The notes: generated by a model from the sequence alone, not told the origin. Positions 17,426 through 26,535 are shown, counted from the stretch's first letter. The stretch is DNA of 64,000 bases from Spirosoma panaciterrae DSM 21099 (GCF_000374025.1 NZ_KB893173.1:310001-374000); one strand, 5' to 3'. Numbers and translations: made by a program.

Positions 17426-19540
17426 TTATTTCAAAAACTGGTAGGTAGCAAAGGCTGCCAAATAAGCCAGACTCATCATATACAGCAACTGTATACCAGG
17501 CCATTTCCAGCTCTTGGTTTCGCGTTTTGTAGCCGCCAGCGTACTCATGCACATCATGGCGAATACATAAAAAATCAGCAACGACCAGGCCAAGGCAGGC
17601 GTATACATAGGTCCACCTGTATTCGGATTACGCTCCTGCAAAAGCCGTTCACGTACAGTAACCCCTTCGTCGTCAGCGCCATTGCCAATGCTATAAATGG
17701 TAGCCATCGTCCCTACAAATACTTCGCGGGCAGCAAACGAACTCAGAAGTGCAATACCAATTTTCCAATCGTAACCGAGTGGCCGAATCGTGGGCTCGAT
17801 GACATGGCCAAACACCCCAGCATACGACGCTTCGAGCCGTTCGGATGCAATCTGGTTCTGAAGTTGATCTGTGGCTAGTGTGGGGTTTTGCTGACGAACC
17901 CGGGCTTCGGCCTGTTCCATGGCATCACCGGGTCCATAACTGGCCAGTACCCACAAAATAATTGAAATAGCCAGAATAACGCGTCCGGCCTCCCAAACAA
18001 ACGATCGAACGCTTTCCCAGACGGTAAGGCCAACGTGATTCCAACGGGGAAGCTTAAACGTAGGCAGCTCCATAATGAAAAAACTCCGTTCCTTGGTGCG
18101 CAAAAACAGTTTTAGTATATAAGCGGCCAACAGGGCACTTGCCAGTCCCAGCAAATACAATCCCATCAGAGCCAGCCCCTGTAAATTAAACAGGCCAAGT
18201 ACCCGCTGACTCGGAACCACCAAAGCAATAAGAATGGTATAGATCGGCAACCGGGCCGAACAGCTCATCAGCGGTGTTACCAGAATTGTAATCAGCCGGT
18301 CGCGCCGGGTTCCGATACTACGGGTGGCCATAATAGCCGGTACAGCACAGGCTACCCCCGAGATCAGGGGTACTACACTACGGCCATTCAGGCCAAATTT
18401 CCGCATGATCCGGTCCATGATGACCATCACGCGCGACATATATCCCGACTCTTCCAGTAGCGAAACCAGTAAGAACAGAAAAGCGATCTGTGGAATAAAT
18501 ACCAGTATACCCCCAACTCCGGCCAGAACCCCATCGGTAAGAAGGTCGGTAAGCGGTCCGGCGGGCATACTTTCCTTCAACTGGCCGTTCAGCCAGGCTA
18601 CCCCTGTATCAATCGCGTCCATAAATGGTTGCGCCCACGCGAAGATGGCCTGAAAAATCAACAGGAGAATGAATCCAAAAATGGCATAGCCCCAAATCGG
18701 ATGAAGCAAGACACGATCCAGTTTCTGGCTCCAGGTAGGTTGACCTATCGGCCGCTGATTGGTCATCGTTTCGGCCACAATGGCCGCAATCCGCTTGTAC
18801 CTTGTAATGGTTTCCCCCGCCTGAAAGGTTTGTTCATTGAACTGATGCTTATCGATAATCGCATCCAGCCCAATCTGTTGCTGCCGATTTAAAAAGGTGA
18901 AGCCATCGTGCTGAATAAGATATTGTAAGGCCAGATAATTGTTGTCGAGACCATACTGCTGCTTCGTGTCGCCAATCAGGTCAGGGGCTTCGTCGGCAGG
19001 GTCAAAAAATAATTTACCGGGTAGAGTTGGTTCCTCGATCTGGCTGGTTACTGCTTTTTTGAGGGTATCAAGCCCCTCTCCTGTCCGGGCATTGATTCGG
19101 ACCACAGGTACGCCCAACCGCATAGCCAACTTGACAGCATTAACCTCCTTCGCTTGTTTATGAGCTACATCCAGCATATTCAACGCTAGAATAACTGGTA
19201 CTCTCAGGTCGGCAACCTGGGTAAAGAGCAATAAATTTCGGTGTAAGTTCGACGCATCGACCACAACGATCGCTACGTCGGGGTAATCGGCATGGTCGGG
19301 GTTTGCCAGAATATCCGTAACGAGTTGTTCGTCGAGCGACTTCGGATAAATGGAGTAAACGCCGGGAAGATCGACAACGGTAGCAACCGTCTGCGAATCG
19401 ATCGACCAGGTTCCAAACTTTTTATCGACCGTAACACCCGGAAAATTACCAGTTTTCTGACGCAGGCCGGTTAGCTGATTGAATAAGGAGGATTTTCCGG
19501 CATTGGGGTTGCCAACAAGGGCAATGACAGGGGAACTCAA
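17426..19540 (-). CDS. feoB: Ferrous iron transporter FeoB
   Basis: A 704-residue inner-membrane Fe(II) transporter. The N-terminal G domain has GNPNAGKSS (G1, residues 10-18), the switch segment TGNFPGVTVDKKFG, DLPGVYSIYP (G3) and NMLDVAHK (G4). The membrane part contains two Gate repeats (GVGGILVFIPQIAFLF with SLLEESGYMSRV; SCSARLPIYTILI) typical of FeoB. The only available start in frame is TTG at 19540; the frame is closed 19 bases upstream. feoA lies 67 bases upstream on the same strand, so the two form a feoAB operon, as is usual. Confidence 0.96.
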   Translation of the reverse strand: MSSPVIALVGNPNAGKSSLFNQLTGLRQKTGNFPGVTVDKKFGTWSIDSQTVATVVDLPGVYSIYPKSLDEQLVTDILANPDHADYPDVAIVVVDASNLHRNLLLFTQVADLRVPVILALNMLDVAHKQAKEVNAVKLAMRLGVPVVRINARTGEGLDTLKKAVTSQIEEPTLPGKLFFDPADEAPDLIGDTKQQYGLDNNYLALQYLIQHDGFTFLNRQQQIGLDAIIDKHQFNEQTFQAGETITRYKRIAAIVAETMTNQRPIGQPTWSQKLDRVLLHPIWGYAIFGFILLLIFQAIFAWAQPFMDAIDTGVAWLNGQLKESMPAGPLTDLLTDGVLAGVGGILVFIPQIAFLFLLVSLLEESGYMSRVMVIMDRIMRKFGLNGRSVVPLISGVACAVPAIMATRSIGTRRDRLITILVTPLMSCSARLPIYTILIALVVPSQRVLGLFNLQGLALMGLYLLGLASALLAAYILKLFLRTKERSFFIMELPTFKLPRWNHVGLTVWESVRSFVWEAGRVILAISIILWVLASYGPGDAMEQAEARVRQQNPTLATDQLQNQIASERLEASYAGVFGHVIEPTIRPLGYDWKIGIALLSSFAAREVFVGTMATIYSIGNGADDEGVTVRERLLQERNPNTGGPMYTPALAWSLLIFYVFAMMCMSTLAATKRETKSWKWPGIQLLYMMSLAYLAAFATYQFLK

Positions 19541-19607
19541 CTCGGTATAGTTTGTAGTCTACCAGGTTGGTGAAGGCAAAGCATCTTGCCCCTACAAGCC
19601 TAGAACT

Positions 19608-19832
19608 TTAGTCAACAAAAATAGTAGCGGCTTCCGATTTACGGAGCGCCAGGCAATAGCCCGATACATCCAGACAAATAGGATCGCCAAGGGGAGCTTT
19701 CCCGCATAAACATACTTCGGCACCCGGTAAACAGCCCATTTCGAGCAATTTAAGCGACATCACCTGGTTCTCAAACGACTGAATGGTGGCACGCTCGCCT
19801 ATTTTTAAATCAGCAACACTACGCTTACTCAT
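19608..19832 (-). CDS. feoA: Ferrous iron transport protein FeoA
   Basis: A 74-residue SH3-like protein that assists FeoB. It shows the FeoA pattern: LKIGERATIQSFE, LLEMGCLPGAEVCL, a LGDPICLDVSGY turn and LALRKSEA. It lies immediately upstream of feoB and is almost certainly co-transcribed with it. No recognisable Fur box was found in the upstream gap, although I could only scan it by eye. Confidence 0.93.
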   Translation of the reverse strand: MSKRSVADLKIGERATIQSFENQVMSLKLLEMGCLPGAEVCLCGKAPLGDPICLDVSGYCLALRKSEAATIFVD

Positions 19833-19936
19833 GGTGGGTACTGCTAATATTTATTTAGATTCAGTTTAATTAACGCAAGATTACAACGGAAAGTTGTAGA
19901 ATCCAAGGAAGGTCCCCACAAAATACATATAGCTGA

Positions 19937-19984
19937 AATTTATAGGTTTTCCTGTACGCCAAATGTAGGTGTTTGCCGATAGTT
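19937..19984 (+). promoter_or_regulatory. Duplicated upstream element, copy 1
   Basis: This element shares tttataggttttcctgta, then six variable bases, then atgtaggt, one variable base, tttg, two variable bases and gatagt with 20657-20704. It contains two TAGGTnTTT-like boxes (19943 and 19966) spaced 23 bases apart, and lies upstream of the ATG at 20053. Confidence 0.6.
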
Positions 19985-20052
19985 CAGCAAAAGGAAGGCT
20001 ATGACCTTTGTCATGTTCATTCATCACTTGCCTTTTCAAAAAACAAACCCAA

Positions 20053-20559
20053 ATGAACATGACAACTCTATTCAAACCAGTGGCCCTGATTTCAGGAATT
20101 GTTTGTATGCAGGCTGGTCTTTTTGCCTGTTACGTAGCCAATGTATGGCGGCATCCAATCGCTTTGTGGCTGATTGCTTTAATCCCCGTTTGTATGTTGG
20201 TTTTTACGTACCAACGCGAACGCAACTGGTTTAAGGCAGCAAGTTCAGTAACTGGCACTGTTATCAGCAGGCAAAAAGCCAACCGATTCGGTCAAGCGTG
20301 GCAGGTGCTCACAGTTGCCTATACCATTCATACCATTGCCTACACCTATGCTATCCTTTGCAGTCCGTATGCCCCTGTACCCGCTGTTGGTGAATCGGTT
20401 CATTTATTTTACCAGCCCAATAAGCCCGCAGATGCCCGGGAACATGCCCGGTTTCTCGACAGAATAGCCCCATATGTTGCTCTGACACTCGGCGCTATCG
20501 GGCTGGTCATTATTGCCCTCAACGACTCCGACACCCTTCTATCACTTACCAGTCTGTAG
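20053..20559 (+). CDS. DUF3592-like membrane protein
   Basis: A 168-residue protein from the ATG at 20053 with two N-terminal hydrophobic helices (residues 8-45) and one at the C-terminus. Between them is a soluble part: VTGTVISRQK, YTIHT strands, and VGESVHLFYQPNKPADA. The order helix, GTV strand, VxVxYxPxxPxxA turn and closing helix is that of DUF3592 proteins, whose function is unknown. It is the first gene of a plus-strand cluster; the next gene starts 195 bases later behind its own copy of the duplicated upstream element. Confidence 0.6.
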   Translation: MNMTTLFKPVALISGIVCMQAGLFACYVANVWRHPIALWLIALIPVCMLVFTYQRERNWFKAASSVTGTVISRQKANRFGQAWQVLTVAYTIHTIAYTYAILCSPYAPVPAVGESVHLFYQPNKPADAREHARFLDRIAPYVALTLGAIGLVIIALNDSDTLLSLTSL

Positions 20560-20656
20560 GCAATAGGCATTCAACGCCCGATTCACTTTTCCGGCGGATC
20601 GGATCGTTTGGCTTCACGACCGTTTACAGCCTTCACTTCATAGTCTTTACTTCTCC

Positions 20657-20704
20657 AATTTATAGGTTTTCCTGTAGTCAGAATGTAGGTCTTTGTGGAT
20701 AGTA
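20657..20704 (+). promoter_or_regulatory. Duplicated upstream element, copy 2
   Basis: Second copy of the element at 19937-19984, with the same 23-base spacing between its TAGGT boxes (20663 and 20686). It lies about 50 bases upstream of the ATG at 20755. A short hairpin tgtggatagtaccaca (20694-20709) overlaps its end. Confidence 0.6.
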
Positions 20705-20754
20705 CCACAGCCAGCTATAGGGGAACTTTGTAACACTTTAACAATCAGGAACTC

Positions 20755-22089
20755 ATGCAACACGCTCTGCCTACCCCTACCCCTTCCGCATTTTCTGGCG
20801 CCGATTCCAGACCAGAAGACGAGGGCTTCTTTACTGTACTGTACGAAATCATTCGCCGACACCCCGTCCTGTTCACGGTTCTGTTTATGATCCCTTTCGT
20901 GGCGTTACTGATCTCACTGGGTTTCAAATGGTTTTACGTCTTCAACGACTCTGCTCATTACCTGTCCAATTTCCAGATCGACCCCCAAACAGGAGGCTGG
21001 TCGGATCAGAAGGTCTATTTCAGCCCCGGTATCGACCGTTACATTCGCGAGCTTGACATCGCTGGTCTGCTCGGCGGGATTGTCGGTATTTTCATTGGTC
21101 TGTTCGTAACGGTATCGACCGAGAAAGCCAACCGCCAGAAAGAGAAGATCAATCAACAGGAGATGGAGCATATCAAAACACAAACCAATCTGCTGGTTCA
21201 GGCAACCCAGTCGCTCAATACGTTGATGGTCGATGTAAGCGGCAAGGTCAACGAGAAAGTGCAGTTGATGGAAGGAGCCGATGAACTGCTGGAAGGCATT
21301 GGCAAGGTAGTTGAGTCGGCGCAGTCGCAGGGGAATGATTTGCTGGTATTATCCAACACGGCTCGCATCGAAGGTATTGCTCCGTATCGTATGGAATACG
21401 TAGCCAAACACGCCCATCTGAAACCGCATGAATTGCGTAACGCGACTCAGTTCGATTACGCCCGCAAAGCCGAAGCACTCCAGCGCGACCGTACCGATAT
21501 TGAAAACAAACTAAAAGGAGCGGCTCTTTACCTGCAAAATATGGGAAGTGATGCCCATGTTGAATTCGTAACCCTCAACGACCAGAACGAAGGAGCTACG
21601 CATGCTTTTCTGAAATACCTCGGCAAAGTCGTTAACGAACATATTTCTGTTGAAACGTATCGGCCTGGCAGCAACGCCATTCTGACTAATCGGGAAGAAA
21701 TTCCGCATCATAATCGGTTTCTGGTACCCTCGTCGGCCGACGACGCAACCGATCCTAAGTCTTTACTGGTTAGTCAGTTATACAAAGATCATTCGCAGGC
21801 TATTCAGGAAATGCAGGAACTGGGTATCCGCGTATCGAAGGTCAACAAAACGCTGCCAGTCCAACTGTTTATTAGCGCGCCCCGCGAAAATAAACCGGGT
21901 ATTTTCCGAGGTCTTTGTGTCTGCATCCTGGGTAGCGGTTCAAGTGCCAGCGGACGGGCCACCAAACTGACCGCCTTCCTGACCGAAGACCCCCACATTG
22001 TTGCTTCCATGACCGAACTCTTCTACGACTACCAGACCGATGGCCGTATGAATACTCAGGAGTTTATCGGCCACATCAGCATGAAATAA
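20755..22089 (+). CDS. Unknown two-helix membrane protein with coiled coil and large C-terminal domain
   Basis: I do not recognise this 444-residue protein. It has a proline-rich start, one hydrophobic helix at about 40-62, a loop, a second helix at about 101-120 (IAGLLGGIVGIFIGLFVTVS), then a charged coiled coil (about 121-195). The C-terminal domain of about 240 residues alternates strands and helices (HVEFVTLND, ISVETYRPGSNAIL, LPVQLFISAPRENKPG, GLCVCILGSGSSASGRA) and ends in an acidic helix. The topology suggests a periplasmic loop between two helices and a cytoplasmic sensor or enzyme domain. An ABC exporter gene starts 39 bases after its stop and a kinase gene follows, so a shared transcript and function are likely. 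Confidence 0.7.
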   Translation: MQHALPTPTPSAFSGADSRPEDEGFFTVLYEIIRRHPVLFTVLFMIPFVALLISLGFKWFYVFNDSAHYLSNFQIDPQTGGWSDQKVYFSPGIDRYIRELDIAGLLGGIVGIFIGLFVTVSTEKANRQKEKINQQEMEHIKTQTNLLVQATQSLNTLMVDVSGKVNEKVQLMEGADELLEGIGKVVESAQSQGNDLLVLSNTARIEGIAPYRMEYVAKHAHLKPHELRNATQFDYARKAEALQRDRTDIENKLKGAALYLQNMGSDAHVEFVTLNDQNEGATHAFLKYLGKVVNEHISVETYRPGSNAILTNREEIPHHNRFLVPSSADDATDPKSLLVSQLYKDHSQAIQEMQELGIRVSKVNKTLPVQLFISAPRENKPGIFRGLCVCILGSGSSASGRATKLTAFLTEDPHIVASMTELFYDYQTDGRMNTQEFIGHISMK

Positions 22090-22128
22090 TCCAACCGTCG
22101 GGATCGACTCATAAATCAAGCTACACTC

Positions 22129-23910
22129 ATGTCTACCTGGTTACTCGTACAAAAACTATGGCCTTTCATCCGTACCTACCGGGGTAGTCTGGTACTGGCC
22201 CTGGTGCTAACCACGCTTGGTGCGTTGCTGGCACAGGTTACCCCATTGGTAATGGAGTACACAGTCAATACCGTTCAGGGATTATTAAAGCAGCCTATTG
22301 ATAAAGCAGAGGTAACCTGGGTAGTTGGCACACTGGTGGCTATCCTGTTGGCCAAAGAAGTACTGAGTTTACTGGTTCAGCTAGGCCAAAAATTTCTGAG
22401 CGACCGCATTCGGTTTCGGATGGCAGCTGACCTCTATGAGTATACCATCCGCCGGATTGTCTCCTATCATTTATCGTTTTTTGCGCTTAATCAGAACCAG
22501 ACCGGCAAACTCGAAAAGCGAATCGATAAAGGCATCGAGAACCTGACCAAAACCGTTAAGAATCTGTTTGTCGATATAGTACCGATGCTGGCCAATGCGG
22601 TATTTGCGCTGGTCCTGATCTACAATAAAAATAGTGGGGTCGGGTTTGTTGCCACGCTGGTTTTGCCCATCTATGCGTACATCAGCCGTGAACAAACCAA
22701 CCGACAGAAGCAGATTCGACGCAACATTCAGGAGGTTCGCGAAAACAAGGCCAACGCATTGTTTGGGCTCCTGGAATCCATCTTCGTCGTAAAGTCCTTT
22801 GTAAGAGAAGATTACGAGCAACTACGCCAGCGGGATATTAACCGGAGCCTGTGTGAAAACGAAATCCGCCACCACCGCACCAATTATCTGTTCGATGGGC
22901 TGAAAAGTGTGGCCGAACAGGTGGGTATCATACTGGTGTTTGTGGTTACCATCTACTTTGTACTGAACCGGCAAATGACGGTTGGGGCGATTCTGTTGCA
23001 CATTATGCTGTTCAATAATGTATCCGCTCCGGTTCGGCATCTTCACCGCATCTACGACGAATACACGGAAGCCCTTGTGTATGCCGAAGGCTTCTTCGAC
23101 ATGATCGAAAATAATACCTACCTTCCAAAGTCAGGTTCATTGACGCGCTCGACCTGGAAAGGACATTTTTCGTTACGAAACGTCGATTTTGTCTATCCCA
23201 ATGGGAAACAGGCACTTCGTAATGTCACTATCGAGCTGGAGCCGGGAAAAGTCACTGCCCTCGTGGGCCTTTCGGGTGCGGGTAAAAGCTCGGCACTGAA
23301 TCTGCTGGCTGGTTTCTATGACCCTACAAACGGGCAGGTACTACTCGACGAACAGCCTCTTTCGGCCTACAACAGCGAGTTTGTCCGGGAAAATGTAGGA
23401 CTCGTGCTCCAGAAGAATCACATTTTTGCCGGAACCATCGAAGAAAATATCCGCTATGGCCGTCTGGAGGCTACGCTCGAAGAGGTTATCGAAGCAGCCC
23501 GGAAAGCCTGTCTGCACGAACAGGTGCTTAAATTACCCAACGGCTACAATACCGAAGCCCGGTCGTTGTCGGGAGGGCAGCAGCAACGCATTGCTATTGC
23601 CCGACTGTTTTTAAAAAATCCACCCGTTCTGTTCCTCGACGAACCTACCGCCAGTCTGGACGCCATTACGACCGAACAGATCAAAGAAAGCCTGGACGCG
23701 ATCAAAAAAGACCGGACGGTTCTGATTATTTCCCACAACATCAGCCAGATTATGGATGCCGATAAGATTTACGTACTGGAAGAGGGCGAAGTAATTGGGG
23801 AGGGCTCCCATGAATCGCTCTATCAGGTAAAGGGGCTTTACCGGGATATTATAGACTCAAACGCCCGCACACTGAACCTAAGTCGACTAGCCGCTACCGT
23901 ACTTGGATAG
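22129..23910 (+). CDS. ABC exporter, fused membrane and ATPase domains (MsbA-like)
   Basis: A 593-residue half-transporter. The membrane domain (residues 1-310) has about six helices, and the ATPase domain follows: Walker A GLSGAGKSS (380-388), Q loop VLQKNHIFAGTIEENI, signature SLSGGQQQRIAIARLF, Walker B VLFLDEPTASLD and the switch His in ISHNISQI. It should act as a dimer exporting a lipid, peptide or small molecule; the substrate is unknown. It is flanked at 39-40 bases by the unknown membrane protein and the kinase on the same strand, which suggests co-regulation or phosphorylation of the transporter (inference). Confidence 0.93.
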   Translation: MSTWLLVQKLWPFIRTYRGSLVLALVLTTLGALLAQVTPLVMEYTVNTVQGLLKQPIDKAEVTWVVGTLVAILLAKEVLSLLVQLGQKFLSDRIRFRMAADLYEYTIRRIVSYHLSFFALNQNQTGKLEKRIDKGIENLTKTVKNLFVDIVPMLANAVFALVLIYNKNSGVGFVATLVLPIYAYISREQTNRQKQIRRNIQEVRENKANALFGLLESIFVVKSFVREDYEQLRQRDINRSLCENEIRHHRTNYLFDGLKSVAEQVGIILVFVVTIYFVLNRQMTVGAILLHIMLFNNVSAPVRHLHRIYDEYTEALVYAEGFFDMIENNTYLPKSGSLTRSTWKGHFSLRNVDFVYPNGKQALRNVTIELEPGKVTALVGLSGAGKSSALNLLAGFYDPTNGQVLLDEQPLSAYNSEFVRENVGLVLQKNHIFAGTIEENIRYGRLEATLEEVIEAARKACLHEQVLKLPNGYNTEARSLSGGQQQRIAIARLFLKNPPVLFLDEPTASLDAITTEQIKESLDAIKKDRTVLIISHNISQIMDADKIYVLEEGEVIGEGSHESLYQVKGLYRDIIDSNARTLNLSRLAATVLG

Positions 23911-23950
23911 TTTCACGTTGGCAACTATTCAACCTGAAACTTAATCTACT

Positions 23951-24796
23951 ATGAATCAACCTATTCGAGGATACACATTACTGCAATGGCTCGGTTCGGG
24001 CGGTATGGGCGAGGTATATCAGGCCATCCATGACACCACGCAGCGTACTGTAGCCATCAAGCTCTTAAGCCGACTGGAGCAGGCCGAACGATTTCGGAAT
24101 GAAGCGGCTCTACAGGCATCCGTCCGCCATCCGCATGTGGCCCTGATCTATGAATTTTTTGTGGACGGCCAGCTTCCGTGCCTGGTTATGGAGTATGTAG
24201 AAGGCCCAACTCTGCAGCAGATACTCCGTCGGAATGGTCCCATGTCGGAAGCCTCAGCCTGGAAAATACTAGGCCAGCTAGCGTCGGCTCTGGACCATTT
24301 GCATAGCCGGGGAATCGTTCACCGCGACCTGAAAGCCGGGAATATAAAACTCACCCGTGAAGGCCAGCCCAAGTTATTGGATTTCGGGCTGGCCCGGCAG
24401 GCCAATACCCCCCGCCTGACCCGCCAGGGACACGTAGTAGGCACAATGGCCTCCATGGCACCCGAGCAATTTTCGGGTGTTAGTAGTGCCGCTTCCGACT
24501 GCTGGGCGCTTGGAGTCCTGTTTTATGAATTATTAACCGGCTATACCCCTTTTGGGGGCAGTACAGAATCGGAAATCGGCCGACTCATTCAAAAAGCGGA
24601 CTACCTCTCCCCCGTCAAATTAAACCCAGGTCTATCCCGTGCCAGCGAACGGCTCATTCATAAACTCCTCACGGTATCGCCCGAACGCCGGCCGACGGCT
24701 TTACAGGTTCTGGACATTATTCAGGACCCAACCCAGCTCGATGTTCCTGACTGGATGGAACCCATGCAAAAATGGTGGAAGAAGATCCGGTCATAA
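23951..24796 (+). CDS. Hanks-type serine/threonine protein kinase
   Basis: A 281-residue soluble kinase with a complete catalytic core: glycine loop GSGGMGEVYQ (15-24), VAIK with Lys37, HRDLKAGN (124-131, catalytic Asp126), DFGLAR (144-149) and the APEQF segment. Unlike PASTA kinases it has no transmembrane helix or sensor domain and ends soon after the core. It lies 40 bases downstream of the ABC exporter and is the last gene of the cluster. A likely substrate is one of the upstream cluster proteins, but no evidence beyond position supports this. Confidence 0.93.
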   Translation: MNQPIRGYTLLQWLGSGGMGEVYQAIHDTTQRTVAIKLLSRLEQAERFRNEAALQASVRHPHVALIYEFFVDGQLPCLVMEYVEGPTLQQILRRNGPMSEASAWKILGQLASALDHLHSRGIVHRDLKAGNIKLTREGQPKLLDFGLARQANTPRLTRQGHVVGTMASMAPEQFSGVSSAASDCWALGVLFYELLTGYTPFGGSTESEIGRLIQKADYLSPVKLNPGLSRASERLIHKLLTVSPERRPTALQVLDIIQDPTQLDVPDWMEPMQKWWKKIRS

Positions 24797-24797
24797 T

Positions 24798-24907
24798 GGG
24801 TCAGGAGTGGTCAGGAATAGTCAAAGGTGGTCATAGCCCTTAACCACGCCTGACCACCTTTGACTACAACTGACCACTCCTGACCACCTTTGACTATCCT
24901 GACCACT
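24798..24907. repeat. Interlocked direct and inverted repeats of a gaccac-type motif
   Basis: The 35-base left arm (24799-24833) is nearly the reverse complement of 24850-24884, with a few mismatches in the middle. The 16-mer tgaccacctttgacta occurs twice in direct orientation (24850 and 24880) and once inverted (24818-24833). The element fills the gap between the convergent kinase and TSUP genes and could terminate both. Confidence 0.75.
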
Positions 24908-24908
24908 T

Positions 24909-25673
24909 CTAAGTCAGTAAATCCCAGGCAAAGCGCAGAATCGTAGCGGCAATCACCAGCAAAAAGAAAACCCGGATAAAACGATTCCCCTTCAGAATTG
25001 CCAGTCGCGCCCCCAGGAATGCACCCGACAGATTAGCCACGGCCATCGGGATGGCCGCTGTATAAAGGATAAACCCTTTTTGGATAAAGAAAATCGTACA
25101 GGCCAGATTAGTCGATGCGTTGACCAGCTTAGCATGCGCACTGGCCTTCAGAAAATCAAAACCGATCAGGGCGATAAATCCAAGTACCAGAAAACTACCC
25201 GTTCCCGGCCCGAAGAAACCGTCGTAGAACCCGATTATCAGGCCCATTGCCCACATTCGTATGCGTTGTTGCCGCTCCGTAACGACACCTTGTGGCACTT
25301 TTCCGAAATCTTTCTTGGTAAACGTATACACGAAGACAGCGATCAGGATGCCTAAGGCCAGTGGCTTCATAAAACTGTTCGGCACCCGTGTCAGTGTCAA
25401 CGCCCCTAACCACGAAGCGCCAAAGGCAATAGCCATCATGGGCGCTATAAATCGACCGACTACCTTTACCCGCCGACTGTATTGAAAAGCCCCCATAAGA
25501 CTGCCCGACAAGGAAGGAATTTTTGTGGTACCGATCAGCGTAGGTACTGGGTATTGCGGAAGTGTGAATAAAATGGCAGGTGTTTGAATCAGTCCACCTC
25601 CACCAATAATGGCATCAATAAAGCCAGCCAGAAACGAAAAAAAACAAAGTGTACCGATTGAACTATAGTCCAT
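24909..25673 (-). CDS. TSUP family transporter (TauE/SafE, YfcA-like)
   Basis: A 254-residue membrane protein from the ATG at 25673 (a TTG at 25694 is also in frame). It has about seven or eight hydrophobic helices. TSUP marks are FLAGFIDAIIGGGGLIQTPA at the start, then LIGTTKIPSLSGSLMGAF and IIGFYDGFFGPGTGSF in the second half. The family exports sulfite, sulfonates or related organic anions; the specificity here is unknown. It diverges from the ccm operon, whose promoter lies 101 bases away. Confidence 0.9.
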   Translation of the reverse strand: MDYSSIGTLCFFSFLAGFIDAIIGGGGLIQTPAILFTLPQYPVPTLIGTTKIPSLSGSLMGAFQYSRRVKVVGRFIAPMMAIAFGASWLGALTLTRVPNSFMKPLALGILIAVFVYTFTKKDFGKVPQGVVTERQQRIRMWAMGLIIGFYDGFFGPGTGSFLVLGFIALIGFDFLKASAHAKLVNASTNLACTIFFIQKGFILYTAAIPMAVANLSGAFLGARLAILKGNRFIRVFFLLVIAATILRFAWDLLT

Positions 25674-25773
25674 GTAGAAACGAATGAACGGCAAAGATCA
25701 TCATTTGAAACAGATTCTTGTACGCTTCACAGCTTTTCTCCCCATCTCCTTTCCTCCTTTCCTCCGCCTACCG

Positions 25774-25781
25774 TAACTTTG
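25774..25781 (+). promoter_or_regulatory. Bacteroidota -7 element of the ccm operon
   Basis: TAACTTTG matches TAnnTTTG, 19 bases upstream of the ccmB ATG. It is flanked by an inverted pentamer, taccg (25769-25773) and cggta (25782-25786), which could place the -7 box in a small hairpin. Confidence 0.6.
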
Positions 25782-25800
25782 CGGTAACAAACAAAACAGC

Positions 25801-26475
25801 ATGGGCGAATCGGTTAGGCAGATGGGAGCATTGATGCGGAAAGAATTTCTGCTCGAATGGCGGCAACGCTACGCACTCAATGGCATGCTACTCTATATTG
25901 TCAGTGCTGTATTCGTCTGCTATTTAAGCTTTAATGCCCGACGTGGCCAGTTAACACCGATTGTCTGGAATACCTTGTTCTGGATTATTCTGCTGTTTAC
26001 GGCCATCAACGCCATTGCCAAAAGCTTTGTCCAGGAACGCGCGAGTCGGCAGCTTTACTACTATACCCTCGCCAGCCCTCAGCAGATTATCCTGTCAAAG
26101 ATCCTGTACAATACGTTATTGATGCTGGTACTGGCGTTTCTGGGATTCGGTGTATACGCCTTTGTGCTGGGAAACCCGGTAGGCGATATGCCTTTATATC
26201 TTTTAACACTGGTGCTGGGAGCCATCGGGTTTTCCTCCTCGTTGACCCTGGTATCGGGCATTGCCAGCAAAGCGGAAAATCCCGCTACATTGATGGCCGT
26301 AATGAGTTTTCCGGTCATTCTGCCCTTGTTGTTGATGTTGTTGAAAATTGCCAAAAATGCCCTCGACGGTCTCGATCGATCTGTGAGCTGGAGTGAAGTA
26401 GGGACAGTACTGGCGATCGATGCCATTGTTCTGACGGTGTCCTGGCTGTTGTTTCCGTTTTTATGGCGGAGTTGA
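25801..26475 (+). CDS. ccmB: Heme exporter membrane subunit CcmB
   Basis: A 224-residue protein with six hydrophobic helices, the membrane part of the CcmABCD complex that releases holo-CcmE during cytochrome c maturation. Family marks are the N-terminal RKEFLLEWRQRYALNG amphipathic segment, AIAKSFVQERASRQLYYY and LTLVSGIASKAENPATLMAV. The ATPase gene ccmA, usually adjacent, is not in this window: the upstream gene is the divergent TSUP permease. ccmC follows after a palindromic repeat. Confidence 0.92.
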   Translation: MGESVRQMGALMRKEFLLEWRQRYALNGMLLYIVSAVFVCYLSFNARRGQLTPIVWNTLFWIILLFTAINAIAKSFVQERASRQLYYYTLASPQQIILSKILYNTLLMLVLAFLGFGVYAFVLGNPVGDMPLYLLTLVLGAIGFSSSLTLVSGIASKAENPATLMAVMSFPVILPLLLMLLKIAKNALDGLDRSVSWSEVGTVLAIDAIVLTVSWLLFPFLWRS

Positions 26476-26535
26476 GTAACGCGGACATCCTGTCCGCATG
26501 TAAAAAGCTAAATGCGGACAGGATGTCCGCGTTAC
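26476..26535. repeat. Perfect 24-base palindromic repeat between ccmB and ccmC
   Basis: Arms 26476-26499 and 26512-26535 (gtaacgcggacatcctgtccgcat and its complement) pair perfectly around a 12-base loop. Each arm also contains an internal near-palindrome gcggaca-tcc-tgtccgc. It starts right after the ccmB stop and ends 3 bases before the ccmC ATG, and looks like a REP-type mobile intergenic palindrome. Confidence 0.85.

Noticed and set aside
17372-17878. 168-codon plus-strand frame overlapping the feoB end
   Set aside because: It starts in the terminator palindrome and runs antisense to the FeoB membrane domain, with a composition typical of a shadow.
24798-24907. Possible CRISPR array
   Set aside because: Repeats are direct and inverted without regular spacers, and no cas gene is near.
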